Shown: positions 1 to 6,752, counted from the stretch's first letter. The stretch: DNA of 29,264 nucleotides from Robiginitomaculum sp. (GCA_027071965.1 JALSYJ010000298.1:1-29264), one strand, 5' to 3'. Program-made: numbers and translations. Notes: generated by a model from the sequence alone, not told the origin.

Positions 1-86
1 TCCATACGCGGCACACCATGGGCCAGAGGAAAGCAGGGCTTGATAATGGCTAATTGCGCTTCTGAAAGCCAAAACAAATCACTCAT
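1..86 (-). CDS. IS5-family transposase, N-terminal fragment
   Basis: Reading the minus strand from the ATG at 86-84 gives MSDLFWLSEAQLAIIKPCFP, continuing LAHGVPRM to the window edge. This is the characteristic N-terminus of IS5/IS427-group transposases (DUF4096-type), in which MSDLFWLS, a QLARIEPxFP-like block and HGVPRxD are typical. A good ribosome-binding site, AAAGGAGA, lies about 6 bases before the ATG. Only 28 residues are in the window, so whether the gene is intact cannot be judged. It reads away from the microcin-like cassette. Confidence 0.85.
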   Translation of the reverse strand, partial: MSDLFWLSEAQLAIIKPCFPLAHGVPRM

Positions 87-160
87 GACAAATCTCCTTT
101 GCCATGATGAATCACAAATTACAACAAATGGAAATCCCTCAATTTAATAGGTCCTGAGCC
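1..160 (-). mobile_element. IS5-family insertion sequence, 5' end (partial)
   Basis: This is the upstream end of an IS5-family element that runs off the left edge of the window. It contains the start of the transposase gene plus about 75 bases of leader. The outer boundary is placed at a CTAG tetranucleotide (160-163), because IS5-type elements favour YTAR/TA targets and another IS5 fragment in this window also ends at CTAG (4299-4302). The element sits only a few bases beyond the stop codon of the ABC exporter gene (169-171). It therefore inserted just past that gene and may have cut it off from a former downstream partner. The exact terminus is inferred because the other end is not visible. 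Confidence 0.65.
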
Positions 161-168
161 TAGGCCAA

Positions 169-2286
169 CTAAACTCTAGTTATTATTCCGTTTTCAATGT
201 GAAATACTGTATCCGCATTTTCAATTACAGCAGTTCTATGCGCGACCGCAATTTGGGTAATATTTAATTGTTTTAAGTTCTCCAAAACCCGCTTCTCGGT
301 TTCTGGGTCAAGATTTGCTGTTCCTTCGTCTAGAAACAAAATTTTAGGATCACGATATAGTGCCCTTGCTAACAATATCCGCTGCTTTTGACCGCCAGAT
401 AAAACAGAACCCATATCACCGATAAGGCTTTGGTACCCCATCGGCATGGCGATAATATCATCGTGTACACAGGCTAATTTAGCTGACTGCTCTATTTTTT
501 CCATATTTTCGTCTATGCTAAAAAAGCTAATGTTTTCAACAAGAGACCCGGACAAAAGTCGGTCATCTTGCATTACCACGCCTAACTGGGAACGAATTGC
601 CCGCAAATCATTTGCCATCAATGGTCGTCCATCAAAGAGTATCTTACCTTCAACAGGCTGATGCAATCCGATCAGCAACTTCAGCAACGTTGATTTTCCG
701 CTCCCTGATGAGCCGGTAATCACGATTCTTTGCCCGGGAGAAACTATGAAATCCACTCCCCTTAATACCCAAGGGTCACTCACTCCATAGCGAAAATGTA
801 AATCAAGCACCTCAACATTCCCGGTCAATAGTCGGGTCGTAGAGTTCAATGTATCAAGTCCAGCCTCTACTTCAGTGTGGGCTATATCAGATAGTCGCTC
901 TAAATGCAACCCTACCATACGAAATGCGAAATACTGGATCACTAGCGCATCAATTCGTCCGGCAAATTGTCCGCGATAGGATTGAAAAGCAAAAAACATT
1001 CCTAGGGTCAGTGAACCAGTAATCACTTCACGGGCACCCAAATACAAAATACCTAAATCCAATAATCCAAAAACAATACCGGTAGCTGTACTTGAAACAA
1101 TCCCGAATTTTTGTAAGCGAATATCGATATTCATTGTATCAGCGAAGGTATTTTGCCATAAACTGTGACGATCATTTTCACGGCCAAAAATCTTGATCGC
1201 CCTAGCGCCACGTATGGTTTCCAACAGCATGGATTGCAGTTCGGCCTTTTTGTGTATCTGTTCTTCAGTCATCCAGCGAACATAAGGAAAGGTGGCCAGC
1301 TTGACCAAAAAAGACAGCACAACCACGCCGACCACTGCTGCCGCCAGCGTTTTAGAATACAAGAACATCATAGCCAATGTCGTCACAGCCATAATACCGT
1401 CCAACAAAATTGTGACAAAGGCAGAAGTAAATAACTCTTGTAATGGTCGTAGTGAACCCATACGCGAAACCACATCACCCACATGGCGCTTTTCAAACCA
1501 TTCAGCCGGTAAACGCAGCACATGACGCAGCAAATTTGAACTCATTTGAAAAGTAAGTAGCTGTCCGAGCACCATCCCCACCCATGAACGTAAGGAATCA
1601 ATAGCGATTCGAATCAGAAGAAGAGACGCAAATCCAATTATTACTACATTCAGAAATGCTAAATCACCTTTTGTAATAGCCTCGTCAATGACCAGTTGGT
1701 TGACTAGAGGAGAAATCAAGGCAAATACCTGTAACAATACCGCCAATAAAATTAATTGCATAACACTCGGTACGAATCCCGTCATTCGAGTCCAGAGGTC
1801 CCAGATGCGAACTTTTTCCGGTTGTTTTTTTTTTATGAAATCTGGTGCTGGGGTTAACTCTAATGCCACACCAGTAAAGTGCCTAGACACCTCTTCTATG
1901 GACAGTATAAGCTTGCCGCGTGCTGGATCATGGACTGTTATGCGTTTACGCTTAATTTTGCATAATACTACAAAATGGTTCAATCCCCAGTGCAAAATAC
2001 AAGGTGTATTTAATTGCTTTAGTTCGCCCAATTCCAATCGCACCGCTCGCCCTGATAACCCTAGTCTATCAGCAGCACTGACAAGGCCGTTTAACGTGGT
2101 ACCCTTCAAACTTACAGAAAAACGACGACGTAATTCAGATAAACTTTCCTTGCGCCCATGAAACCCTGCAATCATTGCAAGGCAAGCCAAAGCACATTCC
2201 GTCGCTTCTGATTGTAAAATCATCGGCAACTTGTCTCTAGAAAATAAACGGTTGTAGATGCTAGTGGTCACTACTGATGAGATCAT
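169..2286 (-). CDS. Peptidase-containing ABC exporter (C39 peptidase, CvaB/NHLM type)
   Basis: This 705-aa protein combines protease, membrane and ATPase domains and probably removes a double-glycine leader while exporting the peptide across the inner membrane. The N-terminal C39 domain (about 20-145) has the oxyanion Gln25, nucleophile Cys31 (SEATECALACLAMIA), His104 (GLNHFVVL) and Asp120 (VHDPARG). An ABC transmembrane region with several hydrophobic segments follows (about 165-460). The nucleotide-binding domain has Walker A GSSGSGKST (525-533), signature LSGGQ (629-633), Walker B ILFLDE (649-654) and H-loop His683, so all catalytic residues are present. It lies 40 bases downstream of fic and shares strand with the GG-leader precursor at 3257-3508, its likely substrate. 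The ATG lacks a clear Shine-Dalgarno, and Met22 is an alternative start. No HlyD-type adaptor or outer-membrane channel is visible; the IS just past the stop may have displaced one. Confidence 0.93.
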   Translation of the reverse strand: MISSVVTTSIYNRLFSRDKLPMILQSEATECALACLAMIAGFHGRKESLSELRRRFSVSLKGTTLNGLVSAADRLGLSGRAVRLELGELKQLNTPCILHWGLNHFVVLCKIKRKRITVHDPARGKLILSIEEVSRHFTGVALELTPAPDFIKKKQPEKVRIWDLWTRMTGFVPSVMQLILLAVLLQVFALISPLVNQLVIDEAITKGDLAFLNVVIIGFASLLLIRIAIDSLRSWVGMVLGQLLTFQMSSNLLRHVLRLPAEWFEKRHVGDVVSRMGSLRPLQELFTSAFVTILLDGIMAVTTLAMMFLYSKTLAAAVVGVVVLSFLVKLATFPYVRWMTEEQIHKKAELQSMLLETIRGARAIKIFGRENDRHSLWQNTFADTMNIDIRLQKFGIVSSTATGIVFGLLDLGILYLGAREVITGSLTLGMFFAFQSYRGQFAGRIDALVIQYFAFRMVGLHLERLSDIAHTEVEAGLDTLNSTTRLLTGNVEVLDLHFRYGVSDPWVLRGVDFIVSPGQRIVITGSSGSGKSTLLKLLIGLHQPVEGKILFDGRPLMANDLRAIRSQLGVVMQDDRLLSGSLVENISFFSIDENMEKIEQSAKLACVHDDIIAMPMGYQSLIGDMGSVLSGGQKQRILLARALYRDPKILFLDEGTANLDPETEKRVLENLKQLNITQIAVAHRTAVIENADTVFHIENGIITRV

Positions 2287-2326
2287 GTATTAAACAAAAG
2301 AATTTATATAATCAGTATAAATAGTA

Positions 2327-3121
2327 TCACACATACCCAGCCTGTATCCTGTAAGAGAACTCAAGTGAATCATTTATGATATTTAACATTACCCAATAAA
2401 AGTCTTTATTATCATTGGTGGTCATCATTTCAACATATGATCTAATAACTAAGGGGCTATACATATAAGTAAACGGACCCAACGGAATATAAGGCAGCTC
2501 TATTCTCAATGCATAGGCCATATCAAAGATCAATAAAGACCTTGCTGTCCTTCCATTTCCATCTTTAAACAAGTGAATTTGTAAAAAATCAAGGTATCTA
2601 TTTAGGGCCCATGCTAAAGAACTTTTATAGTCTAACAAATCCCGGCAATTTCTCTGCTCCCAAAGATGTTTAATTTTTGAAGGTTCTGGAAATTCGGTTA
2701 CTATTCCATTCCTAGGTCTGGTCGTCAACTTATTCGATCGAACTTCTCTCTTCCTACCGAAAAGCACTGAAGCTAAATCTCCAACCAATTCCAAGCTATG
2801 TTGCGAGCAACGAAACTCACCCGCATATGAACAAGCAATTGGCTCAGAGGCTGGCCTTAGAAAGAATCTCCTAATGCTCGGCCGACGTCCTCTAGGGAAC
2901 CTATTTAGATAAACATCTTTTCGCTTGCTGATTTGCTCCAACACGTATGAGGAACGGATCTCTTGCCCAAAGCAATTCGGCGGTTTATTACATTTTAACG
3001 AGGCAAATTTTGTAATTTTTTTTTCGAGTTCTTTTGAAGCTTGAATCCAATCTTCATCAGGAGAGAAAACTCTTATTGCAGAACCCGTATGATATGTTTG
3101 AAAAATTCTCACATGCTCCAA
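2327..3121 (-). CDS. Fic-domain protein (probable AMP/NMP transferase)
   Basis: This 264-aa Fic/DOC-family protein carries the full catalytic motif HLFKDGNGRTAR (His183, Phe185, Asp187, Gly188-Asn-Gly-Arg191, Arg194), matching HxFx(D/E)GNGRxxR. Enzymes with this motif usually transfer AMP or another nucleotide to a hydroxyl side chain. SSYVLEQ (57-63) resembles the inhibitory (S/T)xxxE(G/N) helix that regulates class II Fic proteins, with Gln in the last position. No signal peptide or membrane segment is seen, so it should be cytosolic. A stop codon just upstream in frame leaves only TTG (3121) or GTG (3112) as starts, and no in-frame ATG occurs until the Fic motif, so translation is probably weak. 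It sits between the GG-leader precursor and the C39 exporter on the same strand. Its target is unknown: peptide modification, a regulatory role or a stand-alone toxin are all possible. Confidence 0.85.
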   Translation of the reverse strand: MEHVRIFQTYHTGSAIRVFSPDEDWIQASKELEKKITKFASLKCNKPPNCFGQEIRSSYVLEQISKRKDVYLNRFPRGRRPSIRRFFLRPASEPIACSYAGEFRCSQHSLELVGDLASVLFGRKREVRSNKLTTRPRNGIVTEFPEPSKIKHLWEQRNCRDLLDYKSSLAWALNRYLDFLQIHLFKDGNGRTARSLLIFDMAYALRIELPYIPLGPFTYMYSPLVIRSYVEMMTTNDNKDFYWVMLNIINDSLEFSYRIQAGYV

Positions 3122-3169
3122 TGCACAACCCTATTCAAGTAAATCACAGTTACGTTAACTTTTTCATGC

Positions 3170-3211
3170 GTTTAATGCGCCCACCCACATACGTGGGCAG
3201 GCGCACTAAAC
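3170..3211 (-). promoter_or_regulatory. 19-bp RNA hairpin between GG-peptide gene and fic
   Basis: The arms at 3170-3188 and 3193-3211 form a stem with a 4-base loop. As DNA they mismatch at three positions. As minus-strand RNA all 19 positions pair: sixteen Watson-Crick and three G-U wobbles. In plus-strand RNA the same three positions would be A-C mismatches. This strand bias fits an element of the peptide-fic transcript. No U-tract follows, so it is not a canonical intrinsic terminator. It could protect the 3' end of the short peptide mRNA, attenuate read-through into fic, or be a processing site. Confidence 0.6.
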
Positions 3212-3256
3212 CTGGTGAAGAATAATAAACTCCAAACAAGAATAGAAATACTTTGA

Positions 3257-3508
3257 TTATGGATGACCAAAACCAGAGTCTTCTGGCTCTTCCCCACTGT
3301 CTTGTTCAGGAAAAAAGGTGCCAGTGGGGAAGGTGGGATCAGGGTACGGCAGCACTGAATCATCTGGGCCAGGAGGCCCCTCAGCAGGAATATGGCTAGC
3401 AAAAACGTCACAATCTGCTGCTGCAGTTATATCGTAACAATTTTGTTGGTGTTCTTCGCCAGCGCCGCCACTTACCAATTCCAGTTCAGAAAGCATTAAT
3501 TTTCTCAT
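3257..3508 (-). CDS. Colicin-V-type double-glycine leader peptide precursor (microcin-like)
   Basis: This is an 83-aa precursor. The first 15 residues, MRKLMLSELELVSGG, match the class II double-glycine leader and agree with the 15-residue colicin V leader (MRTLTLNELDSVSGG, from memory) at 10 positions. Cleavage is expected after Gly15, giving a 68-residue core that starts AGEEH. The core is unusual: about 15 Asp/Glu, no Lys or Arg, 11 Pro, and two Cys (24 and 33) that could form one disulfide. It has a PYPDPTFPTGTFFP stretch and a Glu/Asp-rich tail, and does not resemble the Gly-rich hydrophobic core of colicin V. AGGAG lies 9 bases before the ATG. It is the first gene of the peptide-fic-exporter cassette. 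It could be a microcin, another secreted effector or a signalling peptide; bactericidal activity is not established. No immunity gene is obvious. Confidence 0.85.
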   Translation of the reverse strand: MRKLMLSELELVSGGAGEEHQQNCYDITAAADCDVFASHIPAEGPPGPDDSVLPYPDPTFPTGTFFPEQDSGEEPEDSGFGHP

Positions 3509-3542
3509 TAAAGATATCTCCTATTTACTTATCCACAACAAG

Positions 3543-3593
3543 TGAGTGCACGATTCGATTCAATATGCAACCTTAAAGATTTGTGTGCACTCA
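3543..3593. repeat. 9-bp inverted repeat upstream of the GG-peptide gene
   Basis: TGAGTGCAC (3543-3551) and GTGCACTCA (3585-3593) are perfect inverted copies. Equivalent points are 42 bases apart, about four helical turns. They lie 35-85 bases upstream of the peptide ATG, where a promoter is expected, so they may be paired operator half-sites on one face of the DNA. No confident -10/-35 pair could be assigned between them. The rest of 3509-3703 holds only this repeat and the leader of the IS630 remnant. Confidence 0.45.
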
Positions 3594-3703
3594 TATACAC
3601 TAGGTAGCATCCCCTTATTTTAGAGCGTTTTCGGCGTAGATAGAATCAAAAACTGGTTTACGTGGGTGTTTTCTTATGATTCAAGGAATCAGGAGGAATT
3701 ATC

Positions 3704-4100
3704 ATGGCTTTATCTCGGGATTTACGGCTTCGTATTGTTGATTTGGTTGCTTCGGGAGTTTCGCGTCGCGAAGCGGTTCAAGGTGGCAGCTTCTACGGCG
3801 GTCCGTCTGGTCAGGCAAGCGAATGAACTGGGCCATGTTGATGTCAGAAAGAGAGCGAGGCGCAAGAGCAAGCTCGATCCATTTGCCGATGATATCATCG
3901 GCTGGATCACCGAACAATCAGACCTGACGCTGGCTGAAATGTGTGCCCGTCTGCAAGCGGAACATGACTTGGGTGTTGGCTCTTCGACGCTGGATGACTG
4001 GCTGCGCCGCAGGCAGATCGCCTATAAAAAAACGGCGCACGCCAGTGAGCAGGAGCGTGGCGATGTGCGTGCGTCCCGGAGCCGTTGGCGCAAGCGCTAG
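3704..4100 (+). pseudogene. IS630-family transposase remnant (frameshifted)
   Basis: An ATG at 3704, preceded by a perfect AGGAGG with 7-base spacing, begins MALSRDLRLRIVDLVASGVS, the N-terminal helix-turn-helix of IS630-family transposases. After SRREA the frame breaks. Shifting frame near 3775 restores KRFKVAASTAVRLVRQ, then a linker, then TLAEMCARL and KKTAHASEQERGDV, all typical of the family. The break is explained by loss of one copy of a GCGAAGCG direct repeat (8 bases), because SRREAAKRFKV would be expected. The frame then stops at 4098-4100, and WLEQNL can still be read just beyond. The DDE catalytic domain is absent, so the remnant is inactive. Confidence 0.85.
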
Positions 4101-4120
4101 GATTGGCTGGAACAAAACCT

Positions 4121-4154
4121 GGGTAATGCCCCCTCTATAAAAGGGGTATTACCC
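4121..4154. repeat. 12-bp hairpin at the IS630/IS5 junction
   Basis: GGGTAATGCCCC (4121-4132) and GGGGTATTACCC (4143-4154) form inverted arms with one mismatch around a 10-base loop. The hairpin lies exactly where the IS630 remnant gives way to IS5-derived sequence. It could be an insertion-sequence end, a small REP-like or MITE-like repeat, or a transcription stop between the debris and the operon on the other strand. No T-run follows on either strand, so a classical terminator is unlikely. Confidence 0.45.
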
Positions 4155-4298
4155 CGCGACATCTCATCGAGAATTATTTCAGCAAAATCAAAGAGTTCCG
4201 AGGCGTGAATACTCGATACGACAAAACGGGTTCAAGCTATGAAGTCACATGGAACCTGGCGGCAACCATCATTGCATTGCGATGAATGTCCACAGGCT
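4153..4298 (+). pseudogene. IS5-family transposase, C-terminal fragment and 3' end
   Basis: From about 4153 one frame reads HLIENYFSKIKEFRGVNTRY, then DKTGSSYEVTWNLAATIIAL, to a TGA at 4283-4285. This matches the C-terminus of IS5/IS427-group transposases: the catalytic-Glu region (H-x-I-E-N-x-F-x-K-x-K), the RxxTRYDK motif, and the hydrophobic LAATII tail. The first two thirds are missing, replaced by the IS630 remnant. Downstream, TGTCCACAGGCTCTAG looks like the terminal repeat and ends at CTAG (4299-4302), which also forms the stop codon of the neighbouring minus-strand lipoprotein gene. It is not the other end of the element at 1-160: both transposase fragments read outward from the cassette, so they belong to separate copies. 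Confidence 0.75.
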
Positions 4299-5594
4299 CT
4301 AGTCCAACTCAATAGAAATTGTATCAATGGTGACATCAGAACGTGAATTGATGACACGCAATACAAGCGAGCCGCCTTTTGAGCCAAATGCCGTTGAAAA
4401 TGTCAGCCGACCATACTGTTTGTTTGTTTGTTTGTTGATCAAGGACTGTCTATAACTCAACCTGTCAACGGCAACCGGATTATAATCTATCAAGAGGTTT
4501 TGCAGATTGTTGCCGGTTATTGTAAAAAACACAGGCCGGCTCATTTCAAGCTGCTCTGCGCCCTTTGAGGATACAGCCAAATCAAGAAGAGTATAATCAT
4601 CAACATCTTCTTGCTGATGAACCAGTTTCTTATTTATGGGCACAATTGTTGTTATGCCAGCCCCATCAGCAGAAACTTCAGCGCTATACCGCAAAACCCC
4701 GGCATCCTTTTTCTGATCGTCCAGATCACTGGCAAAATAAGTTCTAAGGATATTGGAGTTTTCCCAATTATTGCCCGAAGGAAACTTATAGATATTTGGT
4801 ATCGGATTTAAGAACAGCTCTGTCCCGGATATTTTCCTGTAACCCAAAAGAGGAAGCATTTTTATTGGAAACGGGCGACCATGTTGCAGTAAATCACCCT
4901 GATATGTTTGTAACATATAAATATTAACTTCCGGAAACAACTTACGCGCTGCCCTCAAAGAAAGCTTTTTGCCTTTCTTGTCCTCAAAATAAATACCAAA
5001 GGAGGCATCATAAAACACCCAGCCTCCGTCAATATTCACTTCTGTAGCGGAATGATTCATCTGAACTGGAATATTGGAAAACCCAACCCTGCGGGTTTTA
5101 AGCGACAATTCTGGGAATTGAGACAATATCTGCCCCAGGCTATAATCAATCCAGCCACAGGTTCCGGTTAAAAAAGAAATCGAATATTCTGAATCCCTGC
5201 TTAATCGTGTCTTATATACGTCTGAACTACTCCATTTTGTGTATTTTTCATTAGTGGTTGGAGACCCGGAAACATAACTTAATGTCAAAAAAGACCCCGC
5301 ATATTTCACCACATCAAACTTGCTGACTGCCGGTTTGTCTTTCAATATATTTCTTATTTCACCTGCAACATGTTCACTGAAATCACGGTTAAGAATTGAT
5401 TTTTCCAGACCCGAAACGGGTAAGCTCTGCCGCGCCTGCCAGAACTCGTCCTGCGGGCTTAATTCCGGCCTTTTGAAATCCACCACCAAAGGCTGGGACG
5501 CGGGTCTGTCCGGTTGCGAGTTCCTATTGTCTTGGCAAGAAGCCAGTACAAAAGAAGCAACAAGAACTACAATTACTGCAAATCGTCCTGACAT
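4299..5594 (-). CDS. Lipoprotein with transglutaminase-like fold
   Basis: This 431-aa protein has a lipoprotein signal, a hydrophobic stretch ending VLASC with lipid-anchored Cys20, so it is predicted on the periplasmic face of a membrane. A transglutaminase-like core (about 130-215) shows a plausible triad: Cys146 (GTCGWID), His181 (NHSATEV) and Asp196 (FYDASFG). The rest, about 215-431, is probably beta-rich and is not recognised. The His/Asp block and the following FPEV segment closely match the gene immediately upstream (5635-6711), so the two are paralogues. It is the last gene of the polysaccharide operon, 40 bases after its paralogue. Such proteins can be proteases, amide hydrolases or cross-linkers; which applies here cannot be told. 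The stop codon coincides with the CTAG junction of an IS5 fragment, so the natural C-terminus may differ slightly. Confidence 0.82.
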   Translation of the reverse strand: MSGRFAVIVVLVASFVLASCQDNRNSQPDRPASQPLVVDFKRPELSPQDEFWQARQSLPVSGLEKSILNRDFSEHVAGEIRNILKDKPAVSKFDVVKYAGSFLTLSYVSGSPTTNEKYTKWSSSDVYKTRLSRDSEYSISFLTGTCGWIDYSLGQILSQFPELSLKTRRVGFSNIPVQMNHSATEVNIDGGWVFYDASFGIYFEDKKGKKLSLRAARKLFPEVNIYMLQTYQGDLLQHGRPFPIKMLPLLGYRKISGTELFLNPIPNIYKFPSGNNWENSNILRTYFASDLDDQKKDAGVLRYSAEVSADGAGITTIVPINKKLVHQQEDVDDYTLLDLAVSSKGAEQLEMSRPVFFTITGNNLQNLLIDYNPVAVDRLSYRQSLINKQTNKQYGRLTFSTAFGSKGGSLVLRVINSRSDVTIDTISIELD

Positions 5595-5634
5595 TTTATA
5601 ACCTGATCAAATTAACAGGCTTAGATCCTAGCAC

Positions 5635-6711
5635 TTATTTATCATCAATAACATCAAAAATATATGTCTCTGGCCACCACACCTCGCCCCAGCCCATACA
5701 AACTGTAAGCGATGAATATGGTGGCAGAATATGCAAATCAGCGCTTATAACAGTGTGATCCTGTGATATCTCTGTTCTGACTTTCCGGTATTTTGACACC
5801 AGATCACAATAACCAAAAGAGTGCTCGGGCGATATAACCGGTTCACAATGCATAAAAATACTGTTCAGATCACTGCCCGACCGGACTTTTAGAACAAGCC
5901 GGACAGATTTTGGCTGATCGCACAAAATAATGAATTTGTGCCGGGTATTGCCGCCAAAAAACATACCAAGACGATCCAGAGTTCCGGGGAGAATTTTACC
6001 ATGCCTTGTTTCTATGATTTGCGAAAGGCTTCCCTCTCCTTGTGCGTTTCTACCTAATGTAACATGAGAGGCTTCTCTTAAATCAACGGGTATCTCAATA
6101 GTATCATACGCCAGCGCTTCGGCACCAAATGGCCGTGATAAAAAGTAAGTCTCATTGATAAACCCAAGTAACAAGCCGTCTTCGGGATCGTATATTTCCT
6201 GTTCATGGGTCTGCTGCCAGGCAAATGTGTATCCGCTCTTTGGCTGTCCTACAAAAATTGTATCAACTGTTTTCCATACCTGCACTTTGGGGAATATTTG
6301 TCGCGCCTTGGCCATTGACAGCGGAGTGTTATCTTGTGGATTGCTGAAATAAAGACCAAAGGCAGCATCAAAAAAACACCATTTTCCGTCGATTTTTACC
6401 TCTGTTGCACTATGGCCAATCTGAATTGGGACACCGGCAAAACTTACCCGGCGGCACTGCATGCCCCGCGCAATTAAAACTTCCTGAAACAGCCATTCCT
6501 TATAGCCGCAATCTGCAAAACCATTGCGAAAAACATCTATTGGCTCATTGATGGCAAATGGATAGGGAGTGTTGCGCAACGGTTTTAGGTGACACGGAAG
6601 AAATGCCGCCAAATGCTTTACAAACTCCAGATCATCACTTGAGAGACTTTCAAAATAATTGATCAAATCAGCAATGGATGCAGTAGCTACCTCTGGAACA
6701 TCATGGCTCAT
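5635..6711 (-). CDS. Transglutaminase-like protein (soluble paralogue)
   Basis: This 358-aa protein has no signal peptide or membrane segment. A transglutaminase-type core is visible: Cys68 (FADCGYKEW), His100 (IGHSATEV) and Asp115 (FFDAAFG). The blocks VPIQIGHSATEVKIDG and WCFFDAAFGLYF align with the lipoprotein encoded just downstream (VPVQMNHSATEVNIDG, WVFYDASFGIYF), showing a duplication. The C-terminal half (about 150-358) is not recognised. It lies 41 bases after a lipoprotein gene and 40 bases before its paralogue in the polysaccharide operon. A role in processing or attaching the exported product is possible from context, but the reaction is unknown. Confidence 0.8.
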   Translation of the reverse strand: MSHDVPEVATASIADLINYFESLSSDDLEFVKHLAAFLPCHLKPLRNTPYPFAINEPIDVFRNGFADCGYKEWLFQEVLIARGMQCRRVSFAGVPIQIGHSATEVKIDGKWCFFDAAFGLYFSNPQDNTPLSMAKARQIFPKVQVWKTVDTIFVGQPKSGYTFAWQQTHEQEIYDPEDGLLLGFINETYFLSRPFGAEALAYDTIEIPVDLREASHVTLGRNAQGEGSLSQIIETRHGKILPGTLDRLGMFFGGNTRHKFIILCDQPKSVRLVLKVRSGSDLNSIFMHCEPVISPEHSFGYCDLVSKYRKVRTEISQDHTVISADLHILPPYSSLTVCMGWGEVWWPETYIFDVIDDK

Positions 6712-6752
6712 AAATCATATTCCAGTTTTTCATGTTTTTTCCGCTGGTAAGC

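Noticed and set aside
1688..2161. 157-aa plus-strand frame inside the ABC exporter
   Set aside because: It is antisense to the conserved C39 and membrane domains, and its composition is that of a shadow frame.
3170..3211. Intrinsic terminator after the GG-peptide gene
   Set aside because: The stem is strong, but no U-tract follows on the minus strand, so it is listed as a regulatory hairpin instead.
3172..3411. 79-aa minus-strand frame overlapping the GG-leader gene
   Set aside because: It lies in another frame across the precursor, has no ribosome-binding site, and runs through the hairpin. The precursor has the leader and AGGAG.
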